Shown here piece after piece: positions 50,576 to 59,282 of a stretch of DNA of 64,000 nt (position 1 is its first letter; each line of letters opens with the position of its first letter). The stretch is taken from the NCBI RefSeq assembly GCF_026626705.1, contig NZ_JAPNKC010000001.1:9442001-9506000 (forward strand), in the 5' to 3' direction. Origin of the DNA: Pyxidicoccus sp. MSG2 (lineage in GTDB: Bacteria > Myxococcota > Myxococcia > Myxococcales > Myxococcaceae). The notes under the pieces were generated by a model. The model saw only the letters and a program-made list of their open reading frames with translations. It did not search any database and was not told the DNA's origin. Position numbers and translations under genes: made by a program.

Positions 50576-52207
50576 TCAGCTCACAGGCTCCATGCGGAAC
50601 CACCGGTAGCCATAGCCCTCCAGCGTCAAGCGGTGCCTGCTGCCCTTGAGAGGCTGCGAGTGCGCATCCGACAGCGCATGGACGAGCCGCGCCGGAGGCC
50701 CGCCGGGATTGAAGCTCACCTCGCACGCCTTGCCGGACAGGTTGTGCAGCGTCACCAGTGTCTCGTCCTTCCAGTCGTACCGCAGCGCGAGCACGTTCCC
50801 CGGCTTCACGCGCAGGAGCTTCCACGCACCCCAGCCCAGCTCGGGACACTCCTTGCGCATGCGCACCATGCGCTCCATCCAGTTGAGCATCGACGCAGGG
50901 TCTCTCCGCTGCGTCTCCACATTCACGCGTGGGTAGCCGAAGGCACCCTCCGCCACCACGGACCGGAAGGGCTCGGCCGCGCGGGTGAAGCCGGCGTGTG
51001 GCTCATTGGCCCACTGCATCGGCATGCGCACGCTCGCGCGCTCGTGCTGCGACAAATCTTCGCCCATGCCCAGCTCGTCGCCGTACCAGAGCACCGGCGT
51101 GCCCGGCAGGGACAGCATCAGGCTGAAGGCCAGCTCCAGTCGGCGCCGGTCTCCGGACAGCATCGGCGCCAGCCGCCGTCGCAGCCCGCGGCCATAGAGC
51201 TGCATCTTCGGCTCCGGGCCCAGCTCCGCGAACACGCGCTTGCGCCCGGTGGCCGGCAGGCGGCCCAGGTCCAGCTCGTCGTGGTTGCGCAGGAAGTTGG
51301 CCCACTGCGCCGTCTGCGGCAGGCGCGGCGCGGAAGCCAGCGCCTCCGCCAGCGGCATGGCGTCCTCCGTCACCAGTGAGAGGAAGAGGTTCTGGTTGGC
51401 GGCGAAGTTGAAGACCATCTGCATGCGGTCTCCGTCCGCGCCGAAGAAGTTCATCACCTCGTCCATGGTGACGTTCGCCTCGGCCAGGAGGATGGCGTCC
51501 CCGGTGCGCCACGAGAGGAACTCGCGCATCTCGCTGAGCAGTTGGTACGGGTCCTTGATGCCGTGGTTCTTGAGCCCCTTGAGCTCGATGAGGAAGGGCA
51601 CCGCGTCCACCCGGAAGCCGGACACGCCCAGCTCCAGCCAGTAGCCCATCACCTTGAGCAACTCCTCACGCACGGTGGGGTTGGCGACGTTCAGCTCGGG
51701 CTGGAAGGGGAAGAAGCGGTGGAAGTACCAGGCCTTCGCGTCCCGGTCATACGTCCACGTGCTCTCCTGCGAGCCCGGGAACACCATGCCCTTGTTCGCG
51801 CCCTTCGGCTTCTTGTCGGACCAGACGTAGAAGTCGCGGAAGCGGCTGGCCGGGTCCTTCCGCGCGGCCTGGAACCAGGGGTGCTTGTCGCTGGTGTGGT
51901 TGACGACCAGGTCGATGATGACGCGCATGCCGCGCTGCTTCGCGTGGTGGGTGAATTCCACGAAGTCCCCCAGCGAGCCCAGCCGCGGGTCCACTCCGTA
52001 GTGGTCGGTGATGTCGTAGCCGTTGTCGCGGTTGGGCGAGGGGTGGAAGGGCATCAACCACAGGCAGGTGATGCCCAGGCCCGCCAGGTAGTCCAGTCGC
52101 CGCTGGAGCCCGATGAAGTCGCCCACGCCGTCGCCGTTGCCATCCATGAACGTCTCGACGTCCAGGCAATAGACGACGGCGTTCTTGTACCAGAGGTCCT
52201 GAATCAT
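50576..52207 (-). CDS. GH13 enzyme, trehalose synthase/glucosyltransferase-like
   Basis: 543 residues from ATG 52207 after GGGAGACAGG. Opens with W-Y-K-N-A-V-V-Y-C-L-D-V-E-T-F-M-D, as in the TreS group. GH13 residues: D-L-V-V-N-H-T-S, G-F-R-V-D-A (nucleophile), L-L-A-E-A-N (acid), F-L-R-N-H-D-E-L-D. No signal peptide. Possible roles are maltose-trehalose isomerisation or a related alpha-glucan hydrolase; the C-terminus lacks a maltokinase fusion. Divergent from the LLM oxidoreductase with 168 bp between starts. Confidence 0.87.
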   Translation of the reverse strand: MIQDLWYKNAVVYCLDVETFMDGNGDGVGDFIGLQRRLDYLAGLGITCLWLMPFHPSPNRDNGYDITDHYGVDPRLGSLGDFVEFTHHAKQRGMRVIIDLVVNHTSDKHPWFQAARKDPASRFRDFYVWSDKKPKGANKGMVFPGSQESTWTYDRDAKAWYFHRFFPFQPELNVANPTVREELLKVMGYWLELGVSGFRVDAVPFLIELKGLKNHGIKDPYQLLSEMREFLSWRTGDAILLAEANVTMDEVMNFFGADGDRMQMVFNFAANQNLFLSLVTEDAMPLAEALASAPRLPQTAQWANFLRNHDELDLGRLPATGRKRVFAELGPEPKMQLYGRGLRRRLAPMLSGDRRRLELAFSLMLSLPGTPVLWYGDELGMGEDLSQHERASVRMPMQWANEPHAGFTRAAEPFRSVVAEGAFGYPRVNVETQRRDPASMLNWMERMVRMRKECPELGWGAWKLLRVKPGNVLALRYDWKDETLVTLHNLSGKACEVSFNPGGPPARLVHALSDAHSQPLKGSRHRLTLEGYGYRWFRMEPVS

Positions 52208-52375
52208 CCTGTCTCCCGGGACGGGAGGGTGGGGCGTCTGCCCGGAATGCGGCAGCACGACGTGCGCGGTGCGTGTGCCAGCGCACAGCCCGTGGGCGGG
52301 GGCTTCCATCAGCGGACACTCGCGAGGACGGCACGGTCGCGGCAGCGCGAGGGCGGCTCCAACCTGCGCCGGGAC

Positions 52376-53344
52376 ATGCTCACCCTCGGCTATCACGCAT
52401 CACACGAGCAGTTCCCCCCGAGCGAGCTGCTGCGCCTCGTGCGCCAGGCGGACGCGGCGGGCTTCATGGCGGCGCTCAACTCGGACCACTTCCACCCGTG
52501 GAGCGAGGCGCAGGGACAGAGCGGCTTCGCCTGGAGCTGGATGGGAGCGGCGCTGGCCACCACGAAGCTGGCGAGCGTGGGCGTGGTGAACGCGCCGGGG
52601 CAGCGCTACCACCCGGCCATCATCGCGCAGGCGCTGGGCACGCTCGCGGAGATGTTCCCCGGACGCGCCTGGGCGGCGCTGGGCAGCGGGCAGCTCGTCA
52701 ACGAGGGCATCACCGGCGAGCCCTGGCCCGCGAAGGACCAGCGCAACGCGCGACTGAAGGAGTGCGTGGAGGTGATGCGCGCGCTCTTCCGAGGCGAGCG
52801 GGTGACACACCGGGGGCTCGTCACGGTGGAGGAGGCGAAGCTCTACTCGCGCCCCGCGAAGCCGCCGCTGCTGGTGGGCGCGGCGATTACGCTCGAGACG
52901 GCGGAGTGGGTGGGAAGCTGGGCGGACGGTCTCATCACGGTGAGCAAGCCACCGGCTGAACTGCGGAAGATGCGGGATGCCTTCTGGCGCGGCGGCGGCG
53001 AGGGCAAGCCGATGTTCCTCAAGGTCCAGCTTTCGTGGGCCCGCGAAGAAGCGGCGGCGCTCCAGGGCGCGATGGAGCAGTGGGCGCCAAACATCTTCGC
53101 CAGCTCCGTGCTCACGGACCTGCGACGGCCCGAGCAGTTCCAGGAACTCGCGAAGACCGTGCAGCCCAGGGACCTGGAGGCCCACGTGCGGATCTCCTCC
53201 AGCCTTCAGCGCCACGTGGACTGGCTGGCGGAGGACGTGCGACTCGGCTTCAGCCACCTGTACCTGCACAACGTCAACCGCGGGCAGGACGCGTTCATCC
53301 AGGCTTTCGCGGAGAAGGTGCTTCCGGCGCTGCGCTCGGCGTGA
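52376..53344 (+). CDS. LLM-class flavin-dependent oxidoreductase
   Basis: 322 residues from ATG 52376 (M-L-T-L-G-Y-H-A-S-H-E-Q-F). It has the luciferase-like barrel elements A-L-N-S-D-H-F-H-P-W, A-A-L-G-S-G-Q-L-V-N-E and a long Y-S-R-P-A-K-P-P-L-L-V-G-A-A segment. It looks like the FMN-dependent TIGR03885-type subgroup, but cofactor choice (FMN or F420) is not certain. A weak ribosome-binding site makes the start less sure. Function beyond redox chemistry unknown. Confidence 0.85.
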   Translation: MLTLGYHASHEQFPPSELLRLVRQADAAGFMAALNSDHFHPWSEAQGQSGFAWSWMGAALATTKLASVGVVNAPGQRYHPAIIAQALGTLAEMFPGRAWAALGSGQLVNEGITGEPWPAKDQRNARLKECVEVMRALFRGERVTHRGLVTVEEAKLYSRPAKPPLLVGAAITLETAEWVGSWADGLITVSKPPAELRKMRDAFWRGGGEGKPMFLKVQLSWAREEAAALQGAMEQWAPNIFASSVLTDLRRPEQFQELAKTVQPRDLEAHVRISSSLQRHVDWLAEDVRLGFSHLYLHNVNRGQDAFIQAFAEKVLPALRSA

Positions 53345-53450
53345 GTGCCGCGACGCCGTGCGGCATGTGCGTCCCGCACACGGAGTCGCGGACGCGGTGC
53401 TCGAAGTGTGTTGGTTGACGCTTTCGGTTCGCGGGCGTCTTCTTGGAGCC

Positions 53451-54776
53451 ATGTCCGAGCTCACTTCTCCCGCGGCGCCTGCCGGGAGCACCTCCGAGGC
53501 CCGCCCGGTGGCTGCCTCCGAGCGGGTCACCCTGCTGGACGCGCTGCGCGGCTTCGCGCTGTTCGGGGTCTTCCTCTCCAATGCCATCACCTGGTTCAGC
53601 GGCCGGACGCTGCTGCCCCGCGAGCAGGCGCAGGCGCAGGCAGCGCCGCTGCTCGAGGTCATCGTCAACTCCGTCTACCAGACGCTGGTGAACCAGAAGT
53701 TCATCACCATCTTCTCGTTCCTCTTCGGGCTGGGCTTCTCCATCCAGCTCGCTCGGGCCTCGGCGCGGGGGGGCGCCATCGTCCCGCTCTACTCGCGGCG
53801 GCTGTTCATCCTGCTGTGCATGGGCGTGGTGCACCTGTTCGGCATCTGGATTGGCGACATCCTCCACACGTACGCGATGGTGGGCTTCCTGCTGCTGCTG
53901 TTCCGCGCGCGCTCGAACAAGACGGTGCTGGTGTGGGCGGTGGGGTTGATGGTGGTGATGTCGCTGCTGCTGCCCGTGCTCCAGCGCTACGGGCCGGTGC
54001 TGCTGCACGGCGCGGAATCGGCGGCGGAGATGGCGAAGGCGTCCCAGGCCGAGGAAGCCGGCCACCGGACGCAGTTGCTGGTGGCGCTCTCCAGCCCCTC
54101 TCCGTTGACGGGGATGGCGGGGCGCGTGACGTACTACGTGGACACGTTCTGGCGCATCAACCGCATCAAGTGGATGGGCCTCATCCTCGCGCGCTTCCTG
54201 TTCGGCCTGCTGGCGGGACGGCTCCTGCTGCTCCAGGACGTGGAGAAGAACCGCCCGCTGCTCCGCCGGATGCTCGGCTGGGGATTCGGGGTGGGCGGGG
54301 CCATCAGTGTCGCCGGGCTGGTGATGACCCGCCTGCGCGCCATGGGCCTGCTGACGTCCCAGGACAGCGTGTGGCAGTTCGTCGTGAACAACCTCCAGGA
54401 GATTGGCTTCCTGGCGCTGGGCGCGGGGTACGTGGCCGCCTTCGCCCTGCTGTTGCAGCGCGTGCGCTGGCAGCGGGTGCTGGGAGGGCTCGCGCCCGTG
54501 GGGCGCATGGCGCTCAGCCAGTACCTGCTGCAGTCCGTCGTGAGCGTGTCCATCTACGACGGCTGGGGATTGGGGCTCATCGGCAAGCTGCCGCCGTCGC
54601 GCGTCGTCGCCATCTGCTTCGTCGTGTTCGCCGCGCAGGTGGCACTCAGCCACTGGTGGCTGGCGCGCTTCCGCTTCGGTCCGGCCGAGTGGCTCTGGCG
54701 CTCGCTCACCTACGGCCGCGCGCAGCCCATGCGCCTGGTGGCGGGGGCGAAGGCGGCGGATGCCGCGGCGTCGTGA
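53451..54776 (+). CDS. DUF418-family membrane protein
   Basis: 441 residues with about ten membrane helices. Typical YeiB/DUF418 marks: D-A-L-R-G-F-A-L-F-G-V-F in the first helix, F-S-F-L-F-G-L-G-F-S, and the C-terminal F-R-F-G-P-A-E-W-L-W-R-S-L-T-Y-G-R family signature. Role unknown, possibly transport or acyl transfer. The ATG at 53451 follows TTGGAG. It borders the tRNA/tmRNA fragment region on its right. Confidence 0.88.
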   Translation: MSELTSPAAPAGSTSEARPVAASERVTLLDALRGFALFGVFLSNAITWFSGRTLLPREQAQAQAAPLLEVIVNSVYQTLVNQKFITIFSFLFGLGFSIQLARASARGGAIVPLYSRRLFILLCMGVVHLFGIWIGDILHTYAMVGFLLLLFRARSNKTVLVWAVGLMVVMSLLLPVLQRYGPVLLHGAESAAEMAKASQAEEAGHRTQLLVALSSPSPLTGMAGRVTYYVDTFWRINRIKWMGLILARFLFGLLAGRLLLLQDVEKNRPLLRRMLGWGFGVGGAISVAGLVMTRLRAMGLLTSQDSVWQFVVNNLQEIGFLALGAGYVAAFALLLQRVRWQRVLGGLAPVGRMALSQYLLQSVVSVSIYDGWGLGLIGKLPPSRVVAICFVVFAAQVALSHWWLARFRFGPAEWLWRSLTYGRAQPMRLVAGAKAADAAAS

Positions 54777-54836
54777 AGCCGCGGCCCGTCAGGGAGGAAG
54801 GGAGTGAGCGCGCCCGAGTGAACAAGCCATTTGGGG

Positions 54837-54866
54837 TTCTGATTAAGAGTCAGATGCCGAACCCTC
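54837..54866 (-). other. tRNA-Lys(CUU) anticodon-arm fragment
   Basis: On the minus strand the stem TCTGA/TCAGA (54838-54842 and 54850-54854) encloses the loop CTCTTAA, the exact anticodon loop of tRNA-Lys with anticodon CUU, next to a D-arm-like GC-rich hairpin. No acceptor or T arm completes it, so it is a remnant, not a working tRNA gene. Confidence 0.55.
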
Positions 54867-54879
54867 GGCAGCGCCCCCG

Positions 54880-54947
54880 TGGAAGTGGAGGCGGACGGAG
54901 TTGAACCGTCTTCAAAGCGTGTAGGACCTCTTCGGCCGGGCGCGCTC
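54880..54947 (-). other. 3'-end fragment of tmRNA (ssrA), probable old attachment site
   Basis: On the minus strand the sequence ends like a tmRNA: a CCGAAGA-type segment, GCTTTGAAGACGG, T arm GACGG-TTCAACT-CCGTC (54894-54910), then CGCCTCCA. Full-length tmRNA is impossible here because the 5' half would lie inside the di-haem gene. Elements that integrate into ssrA leave such 3' copies, so this may be an attachment scar. Confidence 0.55.
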
Positions 54948-54976
54948 AATCCAGAGTGACGGGGCGGCGAACAAAT

Positions 54977-55001
54977 CCCTGACACGGTGCCCGTGCCAGG
55001 G
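54977..55001 (-). terminator. Hairpin after the di-haem oxidoreductase gene
   Basis: CCCTGACACGG (54977-54987) and CCGTGCCAGGG (54991-55001) form an 11-position stem with one mismatch. It is 3 nt beyond the stop on the minus strand. Confidence 0.55.
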
Positions 55002-55004
55002 GCC

Positions 55005-56396
55005 TCAGAGCGACTTCAGGAACGCGAGCAGCGCCTCCCGGTCCTCGCGACGCAGGCGCACGTAGCGCTCCTGGGCGGAAGCGGCCTCGCCCCCATGCCA
55101 CAGGACGGCCTCCTCGGCGTTCCGCGCCCGGCCGTCATGCAGCAGGCGGGTGTGCCCGTTGACGGCCTCCTGGTGCCCGAGGCCCCACAGCGGTGGGGTG
55201 CGCCACTCCTGGCCGGTGGCGAGCCCGTCCTTGCGGCCGTCCGCGAGCCCCTCGCCCATGTCGTGCAGCAGCAGGTCGGTGTACGGATGGATTTTCTGTC
55301 CGGACAGCTCGGGGAAGCCGGGCACGGTGCCCGTCTCGAAGGCGGTGGACACGTGGCAACCGGAGCAGCCGATGGCGCGGAACACGGCCTTGCCCCGCAG
55401 CACGGGCGGCGCGTCCCAGTCCCGCCGCTTCGGCGCGGCGACGAGCCGCATGTAGAAGACCAGGCGCTCCAATTCCTCCGGTGTCACCTCCGGCCCACCG
55501 GGCGCGGCGGCGGCGTCATGTCCCTGCTCCTTCGGGAAGAGGGCCGTGGTGAGCCCCATGTCCGCGACCAGGGCGTGGGCCACCTGCTGCTGGAGTGAAG
55601 GCTGGTTGGCCTTCCAGCCGAAGCGGCCCGTCTTCGTCCGCTGCTCGGCCACGTCCAGCACCTGGTTCGGCCGTCCGGAGATGCCGTCGTGGTCCGCGTC
55701 GTCGGGGTCCGCGAGGGCGAGCAACGTGTCCTCGGGAATCGCCTCGAGCAGCCCCAGGCCGAAGTTGGCCGGGGCCACCCGCGGGGAGAAGGGCGTCTTT
55801 TCACCGAGCGGGCCCTGGGAGAGGTCCTTGAACCGGTAGCGCGGGCGCAGCAGCGCGTAGTCCTCGCCCGTGGCGAACTCGCCGCGCACCTCGTCGTAGT
55901 CCACCTCGACGCTGCCCTCCGCGGTCCGTCCGTCCACCGCGTGCAGGTCGAGCTGCTCGCCGTAGACGGGATGCGGCCCACGTCCTTCCGGCGCGGTGAG
56001 CTGGAAGACGATCGACTCAGGCGCCTGCGCCGGTGAGGCCGGAGGCCGGCCGCGCCCGTCCTTCACGTGGCACGTCATGCAGGAGGCGGCACTGAAGAGC
56101 GGGCCCACGATGACGGGCCCGGTGCGTGTGTCGTTCCAGTCGCGGCCGAACACCTTCTTGCCCGCGTGGAACTCCGGCCAGCGTGCCCGGTCCATGTTCA
56201 TCAGCGAGCGGCCGAAGGCATTGCGTCCGGGGTCCGTCACGGTGGTGGTGCCACCGGAGAGCTCCTCTCCCGGCTCCACCACGGACGTCAGGTCCCCCAG
56301 CTCGAGCACGGGCGGGCGCCGCCCCGGGGCTGCCCAGACGACGGTGAGCAGGAGGGCGCCCACGGGAATGCCAACAAGGTACAGCCGCCCGCGCAT
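55005..56396 (-). CDS. Di-haem oxidoreductase (DUF1111 family)
   Basis: 463 residues from ATG 56396, giving an N-terminal export/anchor helix (L-V-G-I-P-V-G-A-L-L-L-T-V-V-W). Two c-type haem motifs are present: C-M-T-C-H near 125 and C-S-G-C-H about two thirds along. The second half, with L-P-x-L-S-G-Q-K-I-H-P-Y-T-D-L-L-L-H-D-M-G, is typical of the 'di-haem oxidoredictase/thiol oxidoreductase' family. Periplasmic; often accompanies imelysin-type iron uptake, but no imelysin gene is next to it. AGGAGA lies about 13 nt upstream. Confidence 0.9.
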   Translation of the reverse strand: MRGRLYLVGIPVGALLLTVVWAAPGRRPPVLELGDLTSVVEPGEELSGGTTTVTDPGRNAFGRSLMNMDRARWPEFHAGKKVFGRDWNDTRTGPVIVGPLFSAASCMTCHVKDGRGRPPASPAQAPESIVFQLTAPEGRGPHPVYGEQLDLHAVDGRTAEGSVEVDYDEVRGEFATGEDYALLRPRYRFKDLSQGPLGEKTPFSPRVAPANFGLGLLEAIPEDTLLALADPDDADHDGISGRPNQVLDVAEQRTKTGRFGWKANQPSLQQQVAHALVADMGLTTALFPKEQGHDAAAAPGGPEVTPEELERLVFYMRLVAAPKRRDWDAPPVLRGKAVFRAIGCSGCHVSTAFETGTVPGFPELSGQKIHPYTDLLLHDMGEGLADGRKDGLATGQEWRTPPLWGLGHQEAVNGHTRLLHDGRARNAEEAVLWHGGEAASAQERYVRLRREDREALLAFLKSL

Positions 56397-56477
56397 GGGG
56401 GAAGTCTCCTGGAGGCCCGGGGGGCGGGCCGCCAATGGTGGACGCCGGGCAGGATACACCGACCTGCCCGGCGCTGC

Positions 56478-56496
56478 GCCTGTGCGGGGCACAGGC
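56478..56496 (-). terminator. Hairpin after the 56505 lipoprotein gene
   Basis: GCCTGTGC (56478-56485) and GCACAGGC (56489-56496) form an 8-bp stem with a GGG loop, 8 nt after the lipoprotein stop. No T-run. Confidence 0.5.
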
Positions 56497-56504
56497 GGGT
56501 GAGG

Positions 56505-57335
56505 CTACTTCGCCGGGACGAAGGTCTCGCCGGTGATGGCGAAGCTTTCCGCGGCCGCCTTCACGTCGATGGCGGTGAAGTCGGTGTACGGGTAGTGGCC
56601 GTCCTCGATCTGCTCGACGAACTCAACCATGTTGCCCTGGAGCACGCGGCCGTCCGACATCTGCACGGAGAAGGTGCCCAGCTGGTTCTGCACGCGCCAC
56701 ACGCAGGCGCCGGGGATGTACTGGGCGGACTGCGTGGCGCCGGGCTTGTAGATCTCGATGTCGTAGCCGTTGTCGAAGGAGTAGACGGCGAGGACCCAGC
56801 GCAGCAGGTCCCACCAGTCGCGGATGATCATGAAGCTGCCGGCCGGCTGGTTCCCGCCGCCCTGGAGCACGCCGTTGTTCCACACGTTGACGCGGTAGGC
56901 GGAGCCGCCCGGAGCGCCGCTGCCGCTGAAGGTCGGCTGCGCCACCATCGACGTCCCGTCACGGCTCGGCGTGAGCTTCAGCGTGCCGACCGTCTGGTCG
57001 CCCGCGCGAGCCGCCAGCGACATGCCGCCCTGCGCGGCGCCGAACTTGATCTGCGCGGTCTGCGTCCAGCTCGTGGACCGCGCGAAGGTGCCGGAGACAC
57101 CGTCCGTGCCCGCGTTCTTCAGGCCGGAGACCTGGAGGCCCGCCTGCGTGGAGGTCATCTGCGCGTTGCCCGTCGCACAGCTCGTGATGCCCTGGAAGCG
57201 CTGCACACACTGCGTCCCGGCCGCGGCCTCCTGGGCACCCAGGTTGTCCTCGGTCGTCTGCGACTCGTCACCCTGGCAACCCACTACGCTCAGGAGCGCG
57301 GCAGCCATCAGGCTGCCCATCATCTTCATCTGCAT
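56505..57335 (-). CDS. Hypothetical lipoprotein
   Basis: 276 residues from ATG 57335 with GAGGT upstream. The signal peptide ends in the lipobox V-V-G-C. The mature protein is beta-rich, with two Cys in its first 40 mature residues (T-Q-C-V...T-S-C-A) and one late Cys, and a segment D-W-W-D-L-L-R-W-V-L-A-V-Y-S-F-D-N-G-Y-D-I-E-I-Y. No family recognised. The 263 bp to its right, up to the next gene's end, contains no visible gene. Confidence 0.75.
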   Translation of the reverse strand: MQMKMMGSLMAAALLSVVGCQGDESQTTEDNLGAQEAAAGTQCVQRFQGITSCATGNAQMTSTQAGLQVSGLKNAGTDGVSGTFARSTSWTQTAQIKFGAAQGGMSLAARAGDQTVGTLKLTPSRDGTSMVAQPTFSGSGAPGGSAYRVNVWNNGVLQGGGNQPAGSFMIIRDWWDLLRWVLAVYSFDNGYDIEIYKPGATQSAQYIPGACVWRVQNQLGTFSVQMSDGRVLQGNMVEFVEQIEDGHYPYTDFTAIDVKAAAESFAITGETFVPAK

Positions 57336-57598
57336 GTGAAACCTCGTCGTTTGGGGGAGGTGCTGCCGTCTCCGCCACACGCGGGCGACCACCTGCGTCA
57401 TCCAGGCGGGAGCTCCGCGTGGGCCCGGCCCCGGAGGGCAATGCACTGTCCACGCCACGACGACAGGGTGGGGGCAGGCTTCGGTTCAGAGGAGAGGAGA
57501 CCTGCGGTGCCGGAGCGCTGTGGCGTGCGCTGTTACATCACCGGAGGGGCTGTAGCGTGCCTCGTCACAGACCCGGAGTGATGACGACTTGCGGCGAA

Positions 57599-58273
57599 TC
57601 AGCGGCGTCCACGCCGACCCATGAAGAGGGTGTGCCGCGTACCCTTCGTGCCATGAGCGGCCGGGTGCAGCACCTGGACGGTGAAGCCGGCCTGCTCCAT
57701 GCGGCGCTCGAAGCCGGGCGCGGGGCCCGCGCTCCAGACGCCGAGCATTCTCCCGGGGCGCAGCGCGTGGAAGGCCCGCGCGAGCCCCGCCAGCCCATAC
57801 AGGCCCTGGTTGTCGGGGTGGGTGAGGGCGGTGGGGCCGTTGTCCACGTCGAGCAGGATGGCGTCGAAGGTGGCGGACTGGCGGGCCATGAGCGCGCCCA
57901 CGTCTCCCTCCACCACGGTGACGCGCGGGTCCTCCAGCGGCGCACCCGCCAGCGCGGCGAGCGGACCCCGGTTCCAGGCCACCACCGCGGAGAGCAATTC
58001 GGCCACTGTCACCCGTGCGCCGGGCGCGACGCGGTCCAGCACGGCCCGCACCGTGTACCCGAAGCCCAGGCCGCCCACGAGCACCCGGGCGCCGCTCTTC
58101 CCCGCGAGCTCCGCGCAGCCGGCCTCCGCGAGCGCTTCTTCCGAGCCGTGCCGCCGGCTGGACATCAGCGTCTGGCCGCGCACCCGCAGGACGTACTCGT
58201 CCCCGCGCCGCACCAGCGAGACTTCCCCCACGTCGGGGACCTGCGCGGTGTCGAGCGTCTCCCAAGGCTTCAT
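57599..58273 (-). CDS. Spermidine synthase-like methyltransferase-fold protein
   Basis: 224 residues from ATG 58273 (M-K-P-W-E-T-L-D). The Rossmann core is clear: R-V-L-V-G-G-L-G-F-G-Y-T-V-R motif I, V-T-V-A-E-L motif II, D-A-I-L-L-D-V-D-N-G-P motif IV. This is the layout of spermidine-synthase relatives that may use decarboxylated SAM or SAM. Polyamine substrate residues could not be verified. Adjacent AraC gene upstream on the same strand, 34-bp gap. Confidence 0.8.
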   Translation of the reverse strand: MKPWETLDTAQVPDVGEVSLVRRGDEYVLRVRGQTLMSSRRHGSEEALAEAGCAELAGKSGARVLVGGLGFGYTVRAVLDRVAPGARVTVAELLSAVVAWNRGPLAALAGAPLEDPRVTVVEGDVGALMARQSATFDAILLDVDNGPTALTHPDNQGLYGLAGLARAFHALRPGRMLGVWSAGPAPGFERRMEQAGFTVQVLHPAAHGTKGTRHTLFMGRRGRR

Positions 58274-58307
58274 GCGTCCGGCTCTTCGCGCGGAAGCCGC
58301 ACCCGGG

Positions 58308-59249
58308 TCAAGACGCCCGTTGCCCCGGCTGCGCGTGCCGCTGGCGGTAGTCCCCCGGCGAGACGCCCGCCCAGCGCTTGAAGGCGGTGCTGAAGGCGGA
58401 CTCGGACTCGTAGCCCGTCTGCTGGGCCACCTCGAGCAGCTTCGGCCTCCCGCCGCGCAGCAGGGCCGCGGCCTTCCGCATGCGCAGCCGGGAGAGGTAC
58501 TCCATGGGGGACTCGCCCACGCCCTGGCGGAAGCGCTCCGCGAAGCGCGAGCGGGACAGGCCCGCTGCCTCCGCCAATTCCTCCACGGACCAGCGGCGCG
58601 AGGGCGTCTCATGGAGGAGTCGCAGCGCCTGACCCACCTGCGGGTCGGCGAGCGCGCCCAGCCAGCCCTGACTCTTCGGGCCCGAGGCGTGGAGGTACGC
58701 ACGCACCGTCTGGAGGAAGACGAGGTCCGCCAGCCGCTGGAGCACCACCTCCGTGCCGGGCGTGTCGCCGGAGAACTCGGAGGTGAGGAAGCGGAACGTG
58801 GACTCCACCCACTGCACCGCCTCGGGCGAGCGGCCGCGCACCAGCACGAGCGGCGGCAGCATGCGGGCCAGCGGAGCGTCGTCCGGGGTGTCGAACTCGA
58901 AGACGCCGGTGACGGCGAGCACCTCCTCGCCACCGCCGCCGAAGGAGAAGCCCGGGCAGGCGCCGGGGCTGGTGCCCACCTGGCCCACGAGGTCCATCGG
59001 CGCTTCGGCACCGGGGGTGCTCACGGTGTGCACGTCCCCCCGGGGCAGCAGGACGATGTCACCCGTGCCCAGCGCGTGTGTCTCCCCCGAGGACTCCATC
59101 GCCAGGGTGCAGGTGCCCGAGAGGATGGCGTGGAAGAAGGCCTTGTTCCCGCCGCCCATGCGCAGGGCCCACGGCGCCGAGGCCCGTACCCGCGCCACGA
59201 AGGTCTGCTGCATGCGAGCCATCTGGAGCACGTCGGAGAGGACGTCCAC
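58308..59249 (-). CDS. AraC-family regulator with cupin domain
   Basis: 313 residues. The N-terminal cupin (cupin_6 type, about 1-180) has G-D-I-V-L-L-P-R-G-D-V-H and similar strands. The C-terminal pair of helix-turn-helix motifs (about 200-305) shows W-S-V-E-E-L-A-E-A-A-G-L-S-R-S-R-F-A-E-R-F-R and E-V-A-Q-Q-T-G-Y-E-S-E-S-A-F-S-T-A-F-K-R-W-x-G-x-S-P. It probably controls the epimerase gene upstream or the methyltransferase-fold gene downstream. Effector unknown. Confidence 0.92.
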   Translation of the reverse strand: MDVLSDVLQMARMQQTFVARVRASAPWALRMGGGNKAFFHAILSGTCTLAMESSGETHALGTGDIVLLPRGDVHTVSTPGAEAPMDLVGQVGTSPGACPGFSFGGGGEEVLAVTGVFEFDTPDDAPLARMLPPLVLVRGRSPEAVQWVESTFRFLTSEFSGDTPGTEVVLQRLADLVFLQTVRAYLHASGPKSQGWLGALADPQVGQALRLLHETPSRRWSVEELAEAAGLSRSRFAERFRQGVGESPMEYLSRLRMRKAAALLRGGRPKLLEVAQQTGYESESAFSTAFKRWAGVSPGDYRQRHAQPGQRAS

Positions 59250-59282
59250 GGTGGGCCTCCGGGAGGGGGGCCCTCACTGTAG

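Noticed and set aside
54837..55004. A working tRNA or complete tmRNA gene
   Set aside because: The anticodon arm and the T arm belong to different RNA types and the other arms are absent; the space is too small for a tmRNA.
54777..55004. A resident prophage or integrase at the tmRNA fragment
   Set aside because: No integrase, recombinase or phage gene is visible within several kb on either side.
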